A DNA stretch of 64,000 nucleotides from Clostridium sp. OF03-18AA (GTDB lineage: Bacteria > Bacillota > Clostridia > Lachnospirales > Lachnospiraceae). The first letter of the stretch is position 1. Each line of letters begins with the position of its first letter. The notes beneath the pieces were generated by a model. The model saw only the letters and a list, made by a program, of their open reading frames with translations, searched no databases and had not been told where the DNA came from. Of this stretch, positions 44,388 to 51,988 are shown in pieces. The translations under genes were made by a program, and so were the position numbers. The stretch covers positions 62,001 through 126,000 of the forward strand of contig NZ_QUEP01000002.1 of assembly GCF_003478035.1 (NCBI RefSeq), given 5' to 3'.

Positions 44388-44930
44388 TTATAGTAGATCG
44401 CTGATCCGGATCGTCAAGCCATCGTAAATTCCAACAGGAATCTCCTGGCTGAACGTGTAAATTGCTGGAGCTGCATCGTCTTCATAATGGTACACGGTGG
44501 TTCTTTCCTTGGCAGGATCCACGATCCAGTATTCCCGGACGCCGGCCTGGGAATAGATCGTGTTCTTCAGGCCATAGTCCATCTTCCGGCTGGCCGGCGA
44601 GACAATCTCAAAAATGAGGTCCGGAGCTCCGGAGCATCCGCGGTCGGTCAGCTTATTCGGATCGCAGATCACGGAAACATCTGGTTCCACCCAGTCCTTA
44701 TCATCGGCGTCGAGGTTGACGGCGAAGGGGGCAGGGTATACCTCGCAGGATCCGTGGTGATCAGCGATATAGTTACCGATGATCCTTGAAATAGAGAAAA
44801 CCAGTTTCTGGTGGATCCGATTCGGCGGAGCCATGTCGTAAAATTTGCCGTTGATCAACTCGGCGCGTTCTTCTTCTGGTAAGTTCCAGTAGTCTTCGGA
44901 TGTATAATGGTCATTTTTTAATAATGGCAT
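44388..44930 (-). CDS. Uma2 family (DUF820) putative nuclease
   Basis: 180 residues, a PD-(D/E)XK-like fold. Family features: EERAELINGKFYDMAPPNRIHQKL, DDKDWVEPDVSVICD, APDLIFEIVSPASRKMDYGLKNTIYSQAGVREYWIVDP. Uma2 proteins are common in cyanobacteria and some Firmicutes and their role is unsettled. AAGGAAAGGAG precedes the start. Placed between integrase and repressor, i.e. in a cargo position. Confidence 0.85.
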   Translation of the reverse strand: MPLLKNDHYTSEDYWNLPEEERAELINGKFYDMAPPNRIHQKLVFSISRIIGNYIADHHGSCEVYPAPFAVNLDADDKDWVEPDVSVICDPNKLTDRGCSGAPDLIFEIVSPASRKMDYGLKNTIYSQAGVREYWIVDPAKERTTVYHYEDDAAPAIYTFSQEIPVGIYDGLTIRISDLL

Positions 44931-44972
44931 AAAATACTCCTTTCCTTAAAAATTATTATTTAGCTGAATATC

Positions 44973-45001
44973 TTGACAGATATCGAGCATATTATTATAC
45001 T
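44973..45001 (+). promoter_or_regulatory. Orphan consensus promoter pointing against the local genes
   Basis: TTGACA and TATACT with a 17-base spacer on the plus strand; the genes on both sides are on the minus strand. A transcript would run antisense into the 3' end of the DUF3644 gene. Confidence 0.45.
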
Positions 45002-45062
45002 ATAGATGAGTTAACTCGTGATGGATAAGGCTGGGTTCCCGAATGGGAGTAGGTCGCAAGAT

Positions 45063-46061
45063 TTAGAATTCCTTTGCCCCTGGGGTTAACTTATTTTTTA
45101 TATTATCCAGAATATTATCAGGATCCTTTTTGATTTCGTCTACAATCAGTTCTAGCGCCTGCAAGGAATATTTATAAAAATCTGTTTCTCCTGTACTGTA
45201 TTTCCAACACAATTTTTTATTATCTTTTATTCCAAAAAATTTTATAAAGTTATTAAAATGATATTTATTAAAAGAAACGGCGTTGCCTTTGTATTTAGGT
45301 TCTATTTTATTTCTAGATAACATAGTAGAAATAGTCTCAATGGAAGCCTTGGTTGAATATTTAAATACTTGTTCAGGATCTTTGACCTCTTTAATAACAG
45401 CCACAGGTTCTTCTCCATCTTTTGCAATATGGAATACAGCATCTGCATGTGCTTTGTTTTTTGTTATGTAATGATTAACGTTGATATTGATAGAAAACTT
45501 TGGATTTTCTGATTCTGATAGCGCCTCAATATTATTTTTTACAGAGATAAGGCGTTTGCTAATTATTTCAGGATATTTACCAGAAATTTCAGTTTCATTT
45601 AAGGATTTTAAACTTACTGATAATGTCAAAAAATTTTGCGGAACAAGTTCAGTCATGTCCACTTCATGAAACTCTGACATTTTGTTATTGAAATTTAAAA
45701 CACAAGCCTGAAAAAGCGGTACGTAAATCATTTCATATTCAACAGTTATAAAATGTGTGCTGGTATTTCTTAATTCAACTATTTTTTCAAGATTGATTCG
45801 AAGAGGATCTTTATCATTGGTAAATACTTTCTTTATGCAATCAGAAAGAGCAAATGTACGATCGGGATTGTCTGGGAAATAGATACTTTGCTCTCCCATC
45901 GTTTTAATCATGTGCGATTTAAGCATAAGCTCCCATGCATTGCATATAAACATGCTAAAACCTTCAACACGATAGCGTATAGTTGGTTTATTGTACAACT
46001 CAATAGCCATTACAAATGCTTCTTTTGCTTTGTTTAGTAATCGATCTTCAAGCTTTTCCAT
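45063..46061 (-). CDS. DUF3644 domain protein
   Basis: 332 residues from the ATG at 46061 (GGAGGG upstream). The N-terminal two thirds match the DUF3644 pattern: FVMAIELYNKPTIRYRVEGFSMFICNAWELMLKSHMI, then FALSDCIKKVF and LRNTSTHFITVEYE. The C-terminal part (KASIETISTMLSRNKIEPKYKG) may be a DNA-binding wing. Clearly more AT-rich than the rest of the prophage, suggesting separate acquisition. Function unknown; DUF3644 genes often sit in mobile defence-like contexts. Confidence 0.8.
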   Translation of the reverse strand: MEKLEDRLLNKAKEAFVMAIELYNKPTIRYRVEGFSMFICNAWELMLKSHMIKTMGEQSIYFPDNPDRTFALSDCIKKVFTNDKDPLRINLEKIVELRNTSTHFITVEYEMIYVPLFQACVLNFNNKMSEFHEVDMTELVPQNFLTLSVSLKSLNETEISGKYPEIISKRLISVKNNIEALSESENPKFSININVNHYITKNKAHADAVFHIAKDGEEPVAVIKEVKDPEQVFKYSTKASIETISTMLSRNKIEPKYKGNAVSFNKYHFNNFIKFFGIKDNKKLCWKYSTGETDFYKYSLQALELIVDEIKKDPDNILDNIKNKLTPGAKEF

Positions 46062-46083
46062 ATTGTACCCTCCATTCATCATT

Positions 46084-46518
46084 TTAATTTGCTGTAAAAA
46101 ATTCTTTATTCTTCAGCAGCTCCTCCGCATAACCGGTCAAACGGGCCAGCTGGCCGATCGTCAGATCGGGGTGATCGAAGATCACGGAGTCCGGAACCAG
46201 AAGTTCCATCGCAAAGGTGTCGGCTTCCTGTTCATATTTATCCGTGTTGAATTGTGTCCTGGAATCCATAAAGATGGCATTTGCTTTCTTATGAAGGAAC
46301 AGGTGCCCCAGCTCATGGGCGAGAACGAAGCGCTGCTCCGCCTCTGTGAGCCGTTCATCCAGATAGATGATATGATTTCGCTGGAAGTACTGGTAAAACC
46401 CACGGACGCCTTCCAGAGGATAGTGGACCAGGATCACATTCATTCCCTTTATCATTTCAAATGGATCACGCGTCTGGTATTTCCGGACGAGGCGTGATAC
46501 CAGTTTCTTTATGCGCAT
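46084..46518 (-). CDS. immA: ImmA/IrrE-family metallopeptidase
   Basis: 144 residues with the zinc-protease motif HELGHLFLH and a downstream Glu-containing EQEADTFAMELLVP. In ICEBs1 and phi105-like elements ImmA cleaves the ImmR repressor to trigger induction; here it lies 5 bases after such a repressor in one operon, which supports that role. AAAGGA precedes the ATG. Confidence 0.92.
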   Translation of the reverse strand: MRIKKLVSRLVRKYQTRDPFEMIKGMNVILVHYPLEGVRGFYQYFQRNHIIYLDERLTEAEQRFVLAHELGHLFLHKKANAIFMDSRTQFNTDKYEQEADTFAMELLVPDSVIFDHPDLTIGQLARLTGYAEELLKNKEFFTAN

Positions 46519-46523
46519 GGAAA

Positions 46524-46961
46524 TCAGTCCTTTTTATATTTCTTGGGCGTGTATTTCTCTTTATTCTTTTTCTTAGCCATTTCCATTCCGATCTGCATTG
46601 CATCCAGAATTGAATTGATCGCCTCCGGAGACGCCGGATCGCCGTCGAACATCAGCCCTTCCTGGGAGAGCAGCTGCTCCTTGGTCTGTTCCAGGATCTT
46701 GGCGATATCTCTTTCATCGCGGGCTGAAAGACAAGAATCGTCGTTTCTATCTTCAACCAGATCAGCTTTTGAAATGCCGAAGTAATTTGCCATTAATTCG
46801 ATTTTGTCAATGCGGGGATAAGAATTTCCCTTTACCCAATCTGTAAAAGTGGTATACTTAACGCCTAATGCGTCACACATTTCTTGTCGAGTCTTATTAT
46901 ATTTTTCCATATAATGGCGGATATTTTTTGCCATTATTTCTTTATTTCCAAGGTTACCCAT
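46524..46961 (-). CDS. ImmR-like phage repressor (XRE helix-turn-helix)
   Basis: 145 residues. N-terminal XRE domain (IRHYMEKYNKTRQEMCDALGVKYTTFTDWVKGNSYPRIDKIELMANYFGIS); the C-terminal half (LSARDERDIAKILEQTKEQLL... ending MAKKKNKEKYTPKKYKK) is the form found in repressors paired with ImmA. It should hold the prophage quiet by binding the divergent operators at 46992-47064. Confidence 0.93.
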   Translation of the reverse strand: MGNLGNKEIMAKNIRHYMEKYNKTRQEMCDALGVKYTTFTDWVKGNSYPRIDKIELMANYFGISKADLVEDRNDDSCLSARDERDIAKILEQTKEQLLSQEGLMFDGDPASPEAINSILDAMQIGMEMAKKKNKEKYTPKKYKKD

Positions 46962-46984
46962 ATTCGTGACCTCCTTATGCTTTG

Positions 46985-47013
46985 ATTATATGGTTATTCC
47001 GTAAAAAAATCAA
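46985..47013 (-). promoter_or_regulatory. Lysogenic promoter for repressor-immA
   Basis: On the minus strand: TTGATT (47008-47013) and TATAAT (46985-46990) separated by 17 bases. Operator 1 lies inside the spacer. Confidence 0.8.
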
Positions 47014-47064
47014 GATAAATTTAAAAAATTACGGAAAAACCGTTGACATTACGATTAAACCGTA
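46992..47064. promoter_or_regulatory. Three repressor operators in the divergent switch
   Basis: O1 46992-47004 (reverse TTACGGAATAACC), O2 47029-47043 (TTACGGAAAAACCGT), O3 47049-47064 (TTACGATTAAACCGTA). O1 is in the spacer of the leftward promoter, O3 in the spacer of the rightward promoter, O2 between them. Confidence 0.8.
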
Positions 47065-47071
47065 GTATAGT
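47043..47071 (+). promoter_or_regulatory. Early lytic promoter for the cro-like gene
   Basis: TTGACA and TATAGT separated by 17 bases, 31 bases before the cro-like start; O3 fills the spacer. Confidence 0.85.
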
Positions 47072-47101
47072 GAGTGCAGAAAGAGAAAGGAGGGAATGAG
47101 A

Positions 47102-47338
47102 GTGCAGAAGGTAAAATCCCGCTTCACTTTGAAAACTGCCCGTGAGATGAAGCGTTACACACAGGAAGAAGCGGCAAAACTCATTGGAGTGAGCGTAGAT
47201 ACGCTCGGAAATTATGAGCGTGGAAAAAGTTATCCAGATGTTCCAGTGTTACGAAAGATCGAAGAGGTCTATGGTGTTCCTTATGAACAGCTTATTTTTT
47301 TACCTTTAGATTACGACAAAACCGTAAATCTTATATGA
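47102..47338 (+). CDS. Cro-like helix-turn-helix protein
   Basis: 78 residues from the GTG at 47102, which is properly spaced from AAAGGAGGG (the ATG at 47096 is too close). Single XRE domain: LKTAREMKRYTQEEAAKLIGVSVDTLGNYERGKSYPDVPVL. Divergent from the repressor and first gene of the rightward transcript, hence probably the antagonist of the repressor. Confidence 0.88.
   Translation: MQKVKSRFTLKTAREMKRYTQEEAAKLIGVSVDTLGNYERGKSYPDVPVLRKIEEVYGVPYEQLIFLPLDYDKTVNLI
47311..47327. promoter_or_regulatory. Fourth operator at the end of the cro-like gene
   Basis: TTACGACAAAACCGTAA matches the operators 250-300 bases upstream and overlaps the last codons of the cro-like gene. Confidence 0.65.
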
Positions 47339-47357
47339 CGAGAAAGGGGTGAGAAGG

Positions 47358-47573
47358 GTGAAGAGGAAACCTCGGGCATTACGAAAAAGACTTTCAGCTC
47401 TTGAAGTGGAAGTTCATAAGCTGAAAGTCATAAATGAGATCCTGTTCGAGTTTTGCCGGAGTGTCGCGAACAAAGACCAGTTATCGTTGCTGTCCTATCA
47501 ACAACTTAACGGCCCAGTTACCGACAGCAATGAGAAGGTCCGAATGCTTCTTGATGAGGTCCGAAAATTTTGA
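47358..47573 (+). CDS. Small early phage protein, unknown
   Basis: 71 residues from the GTG at 47358 (AAAGGGG upstream). Very basic start (KRKPRALRKRL) then a helical LEVEVHKLKVINEILFEFCRS region. Its last 93 bases overlap the convergent gene on the other strand, which is unusual and may cause antisense interference. Family not recognised. Confidence 0.6.
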   Translation: MKRKPRALRKRLSALEVEVHKLKVINEILFEFCRSVANKDQLSLLSYQQLNGPVTDSNEKVRMLLDEVRKF

Positions 47574-48086
47574 GAGAGCGCCTTCGACTAGAACGGGGTG
47601 AGTTGCTTCTTCGGTGGATTTTAATGTGTCTAGTAATTCCTGCCCTGTTACCTGCTCATCTGCCGGAAGGGCATCGATGATTTTTTTGATATCGTCGATA
47701 TTGTGTCCGATATTCATGATGACATTTTCCTGGTTTCCAATGACAGAGTTTCCAGATACAGTACCTATATTTATATTTGCCTGGCGGTTAATTGACTCAG
47801 CTCTCCGATAGGCAATTTCCGTTTCATATTTCACCATCCAGTAAGAGATTACACCATTCATCTTCTTTGGTTGGGCATCTATAACATGATAGCGCTGATT
47901 GGTTTTGGTATCGATTATCCAATCTCCGTTTCTGATGTTTAAATTTTCATTAAATTGGATTGTGTTGGGATAATTGTGACCACAGAAAAAACCTTTTGCG
48001 GTTTCAATTACTTCTCCATTTCGCTCAATTGAAAATTCCTGCATCATGTCGCTAAAAAGGTTAGTAGGAAAAGAAAATGGGCTCAT
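47481..48086 (-). CDS. Accessory prophage protein with an Asn/Gly/Ile repeat, unknown
   Basis: 201 residues; AAAAGGAG precedes the ATG. An N-terminal beta-rich half (FSIERNGEVIETAKGFFCGHNYPNTIQF... NGDWIIDTKTNQRYHVIDAQPKK) is joined to a helical C terminus by a strand-like repeat (INIGTVSGNSVIGNQENVIMNIG) of the kind seen in proteins linking sensor and effector modules. On the opposite strand to the early genes, so probably expressed in the lysogen. Confidence 0.7.
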   Translation of the reverse strand: MSPFSFPTNLFSDMMQEFSIERNGEVIETAKGFFCGHNYPNTIQFNENLNIRNGDWIIDTKTNQRYHVIDAQPKKMNGVISYWMVKYETEIAYRRAESINRQANINIGTVSGNSVIGNQENVIMNIGHNIDDIKKIIDALPADEQVTGQELLDTLKSTEEATHPVLVEGALSKFSDLIKKHSDLLIAVGNWAVKLLIGQQR

Positions 48087-48196
48087 AGAAATTCTCCTTT
48101 TAATTGTATTTCAGCATGGCAGTGCCGATAAAACAATTATAGCTGACGGGTAACAGAAAAGCAAACAGTGGAAAGGGGTGAGAGAGAACGGACCAA

Positions 48197-48349
48197 ATGA
48201 AGAAGACAATATTAAATATATTCGTTGCAGTGATATGTTCGCGCTTATTTGAAACATTAATTGCTATAGGTGGCGAGAACATATCACTGTATGAAAGAAC
48301 TTGTTTGTGGCTCCTTGTGTACTTATGTGTGGAACAGGTGCTGAAATAG
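48197..48349 (+). CDS. Small membrane protein, 50 residues
   Basis: Open frame with two hydrophobic segments (ILNIFVAVICSRLFETLIAIGG and CLWLLVYLCVEQVLK) separated by a short polar turn (ENISLYERT). GGGGTGAG lies rather far upstream. It overlaps the 3' end of the convergent gene by 27 bases. Plausible phage early membrane protein. Confidence 0.45.
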   Translation: MKKTILNIFVAVICSRLFETLIAIGGENISLYERTCLWLLVYLCVEQVLK

Positions 48350-48904
48350 AAGTTTTATCAGGGCTTTAATTTCATCACCGTATAGATTTAATAAAAAGAC
48401 AATGAGCCAAGAGAATAAGTTGAAAAGCTTAGATGTTGTCTCTTTAGGTGAAAAACCGATCCATTTTATAAATGCGCTGGGGAACGAAAATATATTTTTT
48501 ATAGCAGTTAGAGGATTAAGGGCGGTTTTTAGATCCTGATTAAGATAATTTCGTTTCATCAACAAGTAATGATAGTGATCGACGGCAGCCATATAATTTT
48601 CTTTATTTGACTGGCCGTACTCCATTGGCGCGATGTAATAAGGTTCGTATTTTTGAATAGTGGGATATTTTTCCAGAACATTTAAAAGTGCATTCTGATA
48701 AGTAGGGCTTTGTTGGGCAAGAGCATCGATGGTTGTGTAAGACGAGTAGTCTTCTGCGATGGAATAGAGATATTCATGCAATAAGTTTAAGACTATATTG
48801 ATTTCTTGAACACGAAACAAGGCAATTAAGATTCCGGTTACATAGAAACCAAGAAAAATCACTATCAAGAGTAATTTAGGGTTTTGCAAAAATCCGATCG
48901 ACAT
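48323..48904 (-). CDS. Two-helix membrane protein, unknown, probable prophage cargo
   Basis: 193 residues from the ATG at 48904 (AAAGGAGG upstream); the longer frame runs into the next gene's promoter region. N-terminal membrane helix (about 10-32, LLLIVIFLGFYVTGILIALF), a polar middle of about 110 residues and a C-terminal membrane helix (LFSWLIVFLLNLYG). AT-rich and transcribed against the early operon, so probably a lysogen-expressed accessory gene. Confidence 0.7.
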   Translation of the reverse strand: MSIGFLQNPKLLLIVIFLGFYVTGILIALFRVQEINIVLNLLHEYLYSIAEDYSSYTTIDALAQQSPTYQNALLNVLEKYPTIQKYEPYYIAPMEYGQSNKENYMAAVDHYHYLLMKRNYLNQDLKTALNPLTAIKNIFSFPSAFIKWIGFSPKETTSKLFNLFSWLIVFLLNLYGDEIKALIKLLFQHLFHT

Positions 48905-49017
48905 ATACACATGCCTCCTTTCTTCTGTACTCGGCTCTGGCGGGAGCCTGTAAGAGAAGTATATCGCAATGGGGATATGGAAGCAAGAATACAAAGACAT
49001 GGAAGGGGTGAAAAGGT

Positions 49018-49302
49018 ATGCCAAAATTAAAACCAAGTATGCAGGAAGAGCGGAACCGGATCGTTCGCGCATGTATTGCGGGGAATAAGGAGCGGCTGGC
49101 AATCGATGATGCCGCTCTGGCTGTTAAGGTCGGGGTAACGAAGAAAACGATCCAGAATAAGTACCATCGGCCAGAGACTTATTCCCTGGATGAGATGCAG
49201 AAAATCGCAACTGTACTGAAATTCACCCCGCTCCAGGCAGCGTCCGTGCTCCTGGGCCGGGAGCTTACATCAAAAGAAATCAAGGAATTTATCCTGCTGT
49301 AA
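49018..49302 (+). CDS. Helix-turn-helix protein
   Basis: 94 residues; GGGGTGAAAAGG precedes the ATG. LAIDDAALAVKVGVTKKTIQNKYHRPETYSLDEMQKIATVLKFTPLQAASVLLGREL is an XRE/Cro-type DNA-binding domain. Early operon regulator. Confidence 0.8.
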   Translation: MPKLKPSMQEERNRIVRACIAGNKERLAIDDAALAVKVGVTKKTIQNKYHRPETYSLDEMQKIATVLKFTPLQAASVLLGRELTSKEIKEFILL

Positions 49303-49317
49303 AAGGAGGTGAAATAG

Positions 49318-49590
49318 ATGCATGAGATCAATAAAAGGACGACAGGCACTCTGTCAGCGATGCAACCGGATCTGGAATATATCCCGGTTTGCAGTGATCC
49401 ACGGGGAGTACATATGTCCGAAATGCACAAGGATGGCGCGGTCCTCAAGGAGATCCATATCCGGATCGAGAGGCAGTCAACACTGTTTGATGTGATGGAA
49501 AAGGCAGGCAGCGTGATCGGCGGCCTGGCAAGTCTGGGAATGGTGTATGTCCTCGGCTGTATGGTTGTAAGATTCGGGATTTTAATTTAA
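49318..49590 (+). CDS. Small phage protein with C-terminal membrane helix
   Basis: 90 residues; AAAAGGAGGTG precedes the ATG, 15 bases after the previous gene. Hydrophilic first 60 residues; the last 30 (VIGGLASLGMVYVLGCMVVRFGILI) form one membrane helix. No known family. Confidence 0.65.
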   Translation: MHEINKRTTGTLSAMQPDLEYIPVCSDPRGVHMSEMHKDGAVLKEIHIRIERQSTLFDVMEKAGSVIGGLASLGMVYVLGCMVVRFGILI

Positions 49591-49681
49591 AAAGATCCCA
49601 TAACGGAGCGGCAACTCCGAGGGGACCATATGTAAAAAAGTTTACACCTCTATTTTAGAGGAGAAAGAGGAGAAAATCAAG

Positions 49682-50023
49682 ATGGTAAAAGTAACGATTG
49701 AGAACGACAAAAACAAGGATGAGATTACAGGCGAGTTCTTTATGGGGCTTATGCTTACTGAAGAAGAGAAAACCGAGGACAGCGCAACTTATAAAGCATG
49801 TGCGATCGGAATGGGAAATACATGCGTGCAGGATCTCCCGAACAATGTCGCGAAATGGATTGTCAGTTTCTTTGGATCGGTGTGTAAAACCAAGCTTGGC
49901 TATGCGGCGGCAATGGCGGAGCTTGCCAAGCGTATGGATGATGCGGCCAGCCAGGCGCTTAAGGAGAATGCGTGTGCGATCGCAGATGAAACAATGGAAG
50001 AGCTGAAGGGGGAAAAGGAATGA
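49682..50023 (+). CDS. Early phage protein, unknown
   Basis: 113 residues; a GGAGAAAGAGGAG stretch precedes the ATG. MVKVTIENDKNKDEITGEFFMGLMLTEEE then an amphipathic helical half with small residues (AAMAELAKRMDDAASQALKENACAIADETME). It overlaps the Gp157-like gene by 4 bases (ATGA), so it is part of the same replication operon. Confidence 0.75.
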   Translation: MVKVTIENDKNKDEITGEFFMGLMLTEEEKTEDSATYKACAIGMGNTCVQDLPNNVAKWIVSFFGSVCKTKLGYAAAMAELAKRMDDAASQALKENACAIADETMEELKGEKE

Positions 50024-50523
50024 GTGGACTTAAATTATACGAGATCTCGGAGGAGCTCGTGACACTGGAGGACATGCTCTACGATGATACGGTTGATCAG
50101 GAGACTGTACAGGATACCTTAGAGATGATCAACATGGACTTCGAGGATAAGGCAGACAACTATGCGAAAATCATCCGTACAATGGATGCCAGCATCAAGG
50201 CGCTGAAGGACGAAGAGCAGAGACTTTCCGGCAGAAGAAAATCCCTCGAAGAGAGACAGAAGTGGCTGAAGGATACCCTGGAAGCCAACATGCGTTATAC
50301 CGGAAAGATGAAGTTCAAGACCCAGCTGTTCTCCTTCAATATTCAGAAGAATGGAGGTTTGGAACCGTTGGTGATCACAGGAGATCTTGAGGACATTCCG
50401 GGTCGCTATCTGATCCAGCAGCCGCCGATCCCGGATAACATGAAAATCCGGAAACTCCTGGAAGAGCAGCCGGTTGAGTGGGCACATCTGGAGCCGCGCG
50501 GCGAAAGCCTGAGGATCCGCTGA
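50020..50523 (+). CDS. Siphovirus Gp157-family protein
   Basis: 167 residues: LYEISEELVTLEDML, then a long coiled coil (KADNYAKIIRTMDASIKALKDEEQRLSGRRKSLEERQKWLKDTLEANM) and a beta-rich end (FKTQLFSFNIQKNGG). This is the Gp157 pattern first described in Streptococcus thermophilus phages, reported as linked to phage resistance of the host and found in phage recombination operons. Confidence 0.9.
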   Translation: MSGLKLYEISEELVTLEDMLYDDTVDQETVQDTLEMINMDFEDKADNYAKIIRTMDASIKALKDEEQRLSGRRKSLEERQKWLKDTLEANMRYTGKMKFKTQLFSFNIQKNGGLEPLVITGDLEDIPGRYLIQQPPIPDNMKIRKLLEEQPVEWAHLEPRGESLRIR

Positions 50524-50723
50524 TGGACCGGGAAAGTATTGGACCGTTTCGCATGCAGCTGCTTATGGAAGTAGCAGCGAAGGCAGTCAAGATTATGACA
50601 ACAGGTGTATGGCATTTATCCTTTGACGAGATGGATATCGTACTGGAGTATATCCGGTACGGCATTGATGCTTATAAGAGAAAGTACGAGGAGGGAAACG
50701 ACGATGTTTCTGAAAATCGGTGA
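50523..50723 (+). CDS. Small phage protein, unknown
   Basis: 66 residues from the ATG at 50523, whose first base is the last base of the Gp157 stop (TGATG), so translation is coupled. MDRESIGPFRMQLLMEVAAKAVKIMTTGVWHLSFDEMDIVLEYIRYGIDAYKRKYEE looks like a compact helical protein. It overlaps the next start. Confidence 0.65.
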   Translation: MDRESIGPFRMQLLMEVAAKAVKIMTTGVWHLSFDEMDIVLEYIRYGIDAYKRKYEEGNDDVSENR

Positions 50724-51318
50724 ATTGAAAAGAATCATGAAAGATGCCCTGAAGAGCTCCGGACTGATCGTGGGTAATACAGGAGAGTGGTTCTTGGTAT
50801 ACACGGAAAAATGGGGCGTTGCCACAGAGCTGCAGTATCTCTCAAACAAGTTTAAGGCAGCTGTGATTGAGCTGATCGGAGATCTCCCGGAAGAGGGTGA
50901 GGCGTATTTGTACAACATCGATGAGCATGGGCTTAAGCGGGCGCCGGATCTGGACCCGGTGGATCCGTACGATGAATGGATGGCTGCGAAGGATGTGGCA
51001 GTTAAAACCGGCGTAAATGTACGGTTGTTTGCGCACGAATATGCGTTCTATCAGGTCAAGCAGACACATGCATGCGTCGCAATTGAGCGCCGGCATGTGG
51101 AACCGATGATTTCCCCCAGCGACCTGGACAAAATGGAAGGTGAGCTGATGCCGCCGAATCCGAGTGTCAGAAACGGTACGGTCCTCTATTTCAAAAACGA
51201 TATGATGATCTATTGGGTGGCCGCAGAGCCAATGCCGGAAAAGACAAGAAATGAATTTTTACCATTGTTAGAATCGTTGGATTTCTTCAACGAAAGAGAA
51301 GAAGTCATTCCGTATTAG
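50704..51318 (+). CDS. Early phage protein, unknown
   Basis: 204 residues from the ATG at 50704 (GAGGAGGGAAA upstream). MFLKIGELKRIMKDALKSSGLIVGNTGEWFLVYTEKWGV, acidic overall, ends EEVIPY. No recognised domain; lies between Gp157 and the AAA ATPase genes, a place where annealing or DNA-binding proteins are often found. Confidence 0.72.
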   Translation: MFLKIGELKRIMKDALKSSGLIVGNTGEWFLVYTEKWGVATELQYLSNKFKAAVIELIGDLPEEGEAYLYNIDEHGLKRAPDLDPVDPYDEWMAAKDVAVKTGVNVRLFAHEYAFYQVKQTHACVAIERRHVEPMISPSDLDKMEGELMPPNPSVRNGTVLYFKNDMMIYWVAAEPMPEKTRNEFLPLLESLDFFNEREEVIPY

Positions 51319-51328
51319 AGGAGGAGTT

Positions 51329-51988
51329 ATGGGATTACCAGTTTTGATCTATGGAAAGTCCGGAAGCGGAAAGAGCCGGAGCTTAAAGTTCTTCGCAGAG
51401 GATGAAGTTGTACTGTTTAACACGGAAAGAAAGGCGCTGCCGTTCCGCAAGCGTTTCCGGAAAATGGGAGCCAGCGATGACATTGGAAAGATTATCGCAA
51501 CAATCAACCAGAATCCGGAGAAAGTCTTCGTGATCGATGACGCCGGGTATATTATGACACACCTGTTCATGTCCCAACACCGGAATAAAAAAGGCAATGC
51601 ATCTTTTGAGATGTATGACGATATTGCAGATGCCATGTATGGTCTTGTCAAGAGGATCAAGGATGAGGTAAAGGATCCGGAAAAGATCGTATACATCATT
51701 TTTCATGAGGACACGGATGACTTCGGTGTCTCCCGTCTTCGAACCATTGGAAAGCAGCTGGACCGTAAGGTTTGCCTGGAGGGTATGGTCACGATCTGTA
51801 TCCGCTGCATGAGCGAGAACGGAACGCATTTCTTCCGGACGGTCACGGATGGATCCGACATCACGAAGACGCCGGAGGACATGTTTGAGAGCCCGGAGAT
51901 CGAAAATAACCTGAAGTTAGTTGATGACACCATCCGCGATTTCTACGGGTGGGAGAAGTATAAAGCCAAGGAGGACAAGCAGGAATGA
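51329..51988 (+). CDS. Phage AAA/RecA-like ATPase (Sak4-type)
   Basis: 219 residues; GAGGAGG precedes the ATG. Walker A GKSGSGKS at residues 9-16, Walker B VFVIDDAG near 68-75, and a downstream IVYIIFHEDTDD. Phage ATP-binding proteins of this kind, next to Gp157 and DUF669, act as single-strand-annealing or RecA-like recombinases; the pairing here supports that. Overlaps DUF669 by 4 bases. Confidence 0.85.
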   Translation: MGLPVLIYGKSGSGKSRSLKFFAEDEVVLFNTERKALPFRKRFRKMGASDDIGKIIATINQNPEKVFVIDDAGYIMTHLFMSQHRNKKGNASFEMYDDIADAMYGLVKRIKDEVKDPEKIVYIIFHEDTDDFGVSRLRTIGKQLDRKVCLEGMVTICIRCMSENGTHFFRTVTDGSDITKTPEDMFESPEIENNLKLVDDTIRDFYGWEKYKAKEDKQE

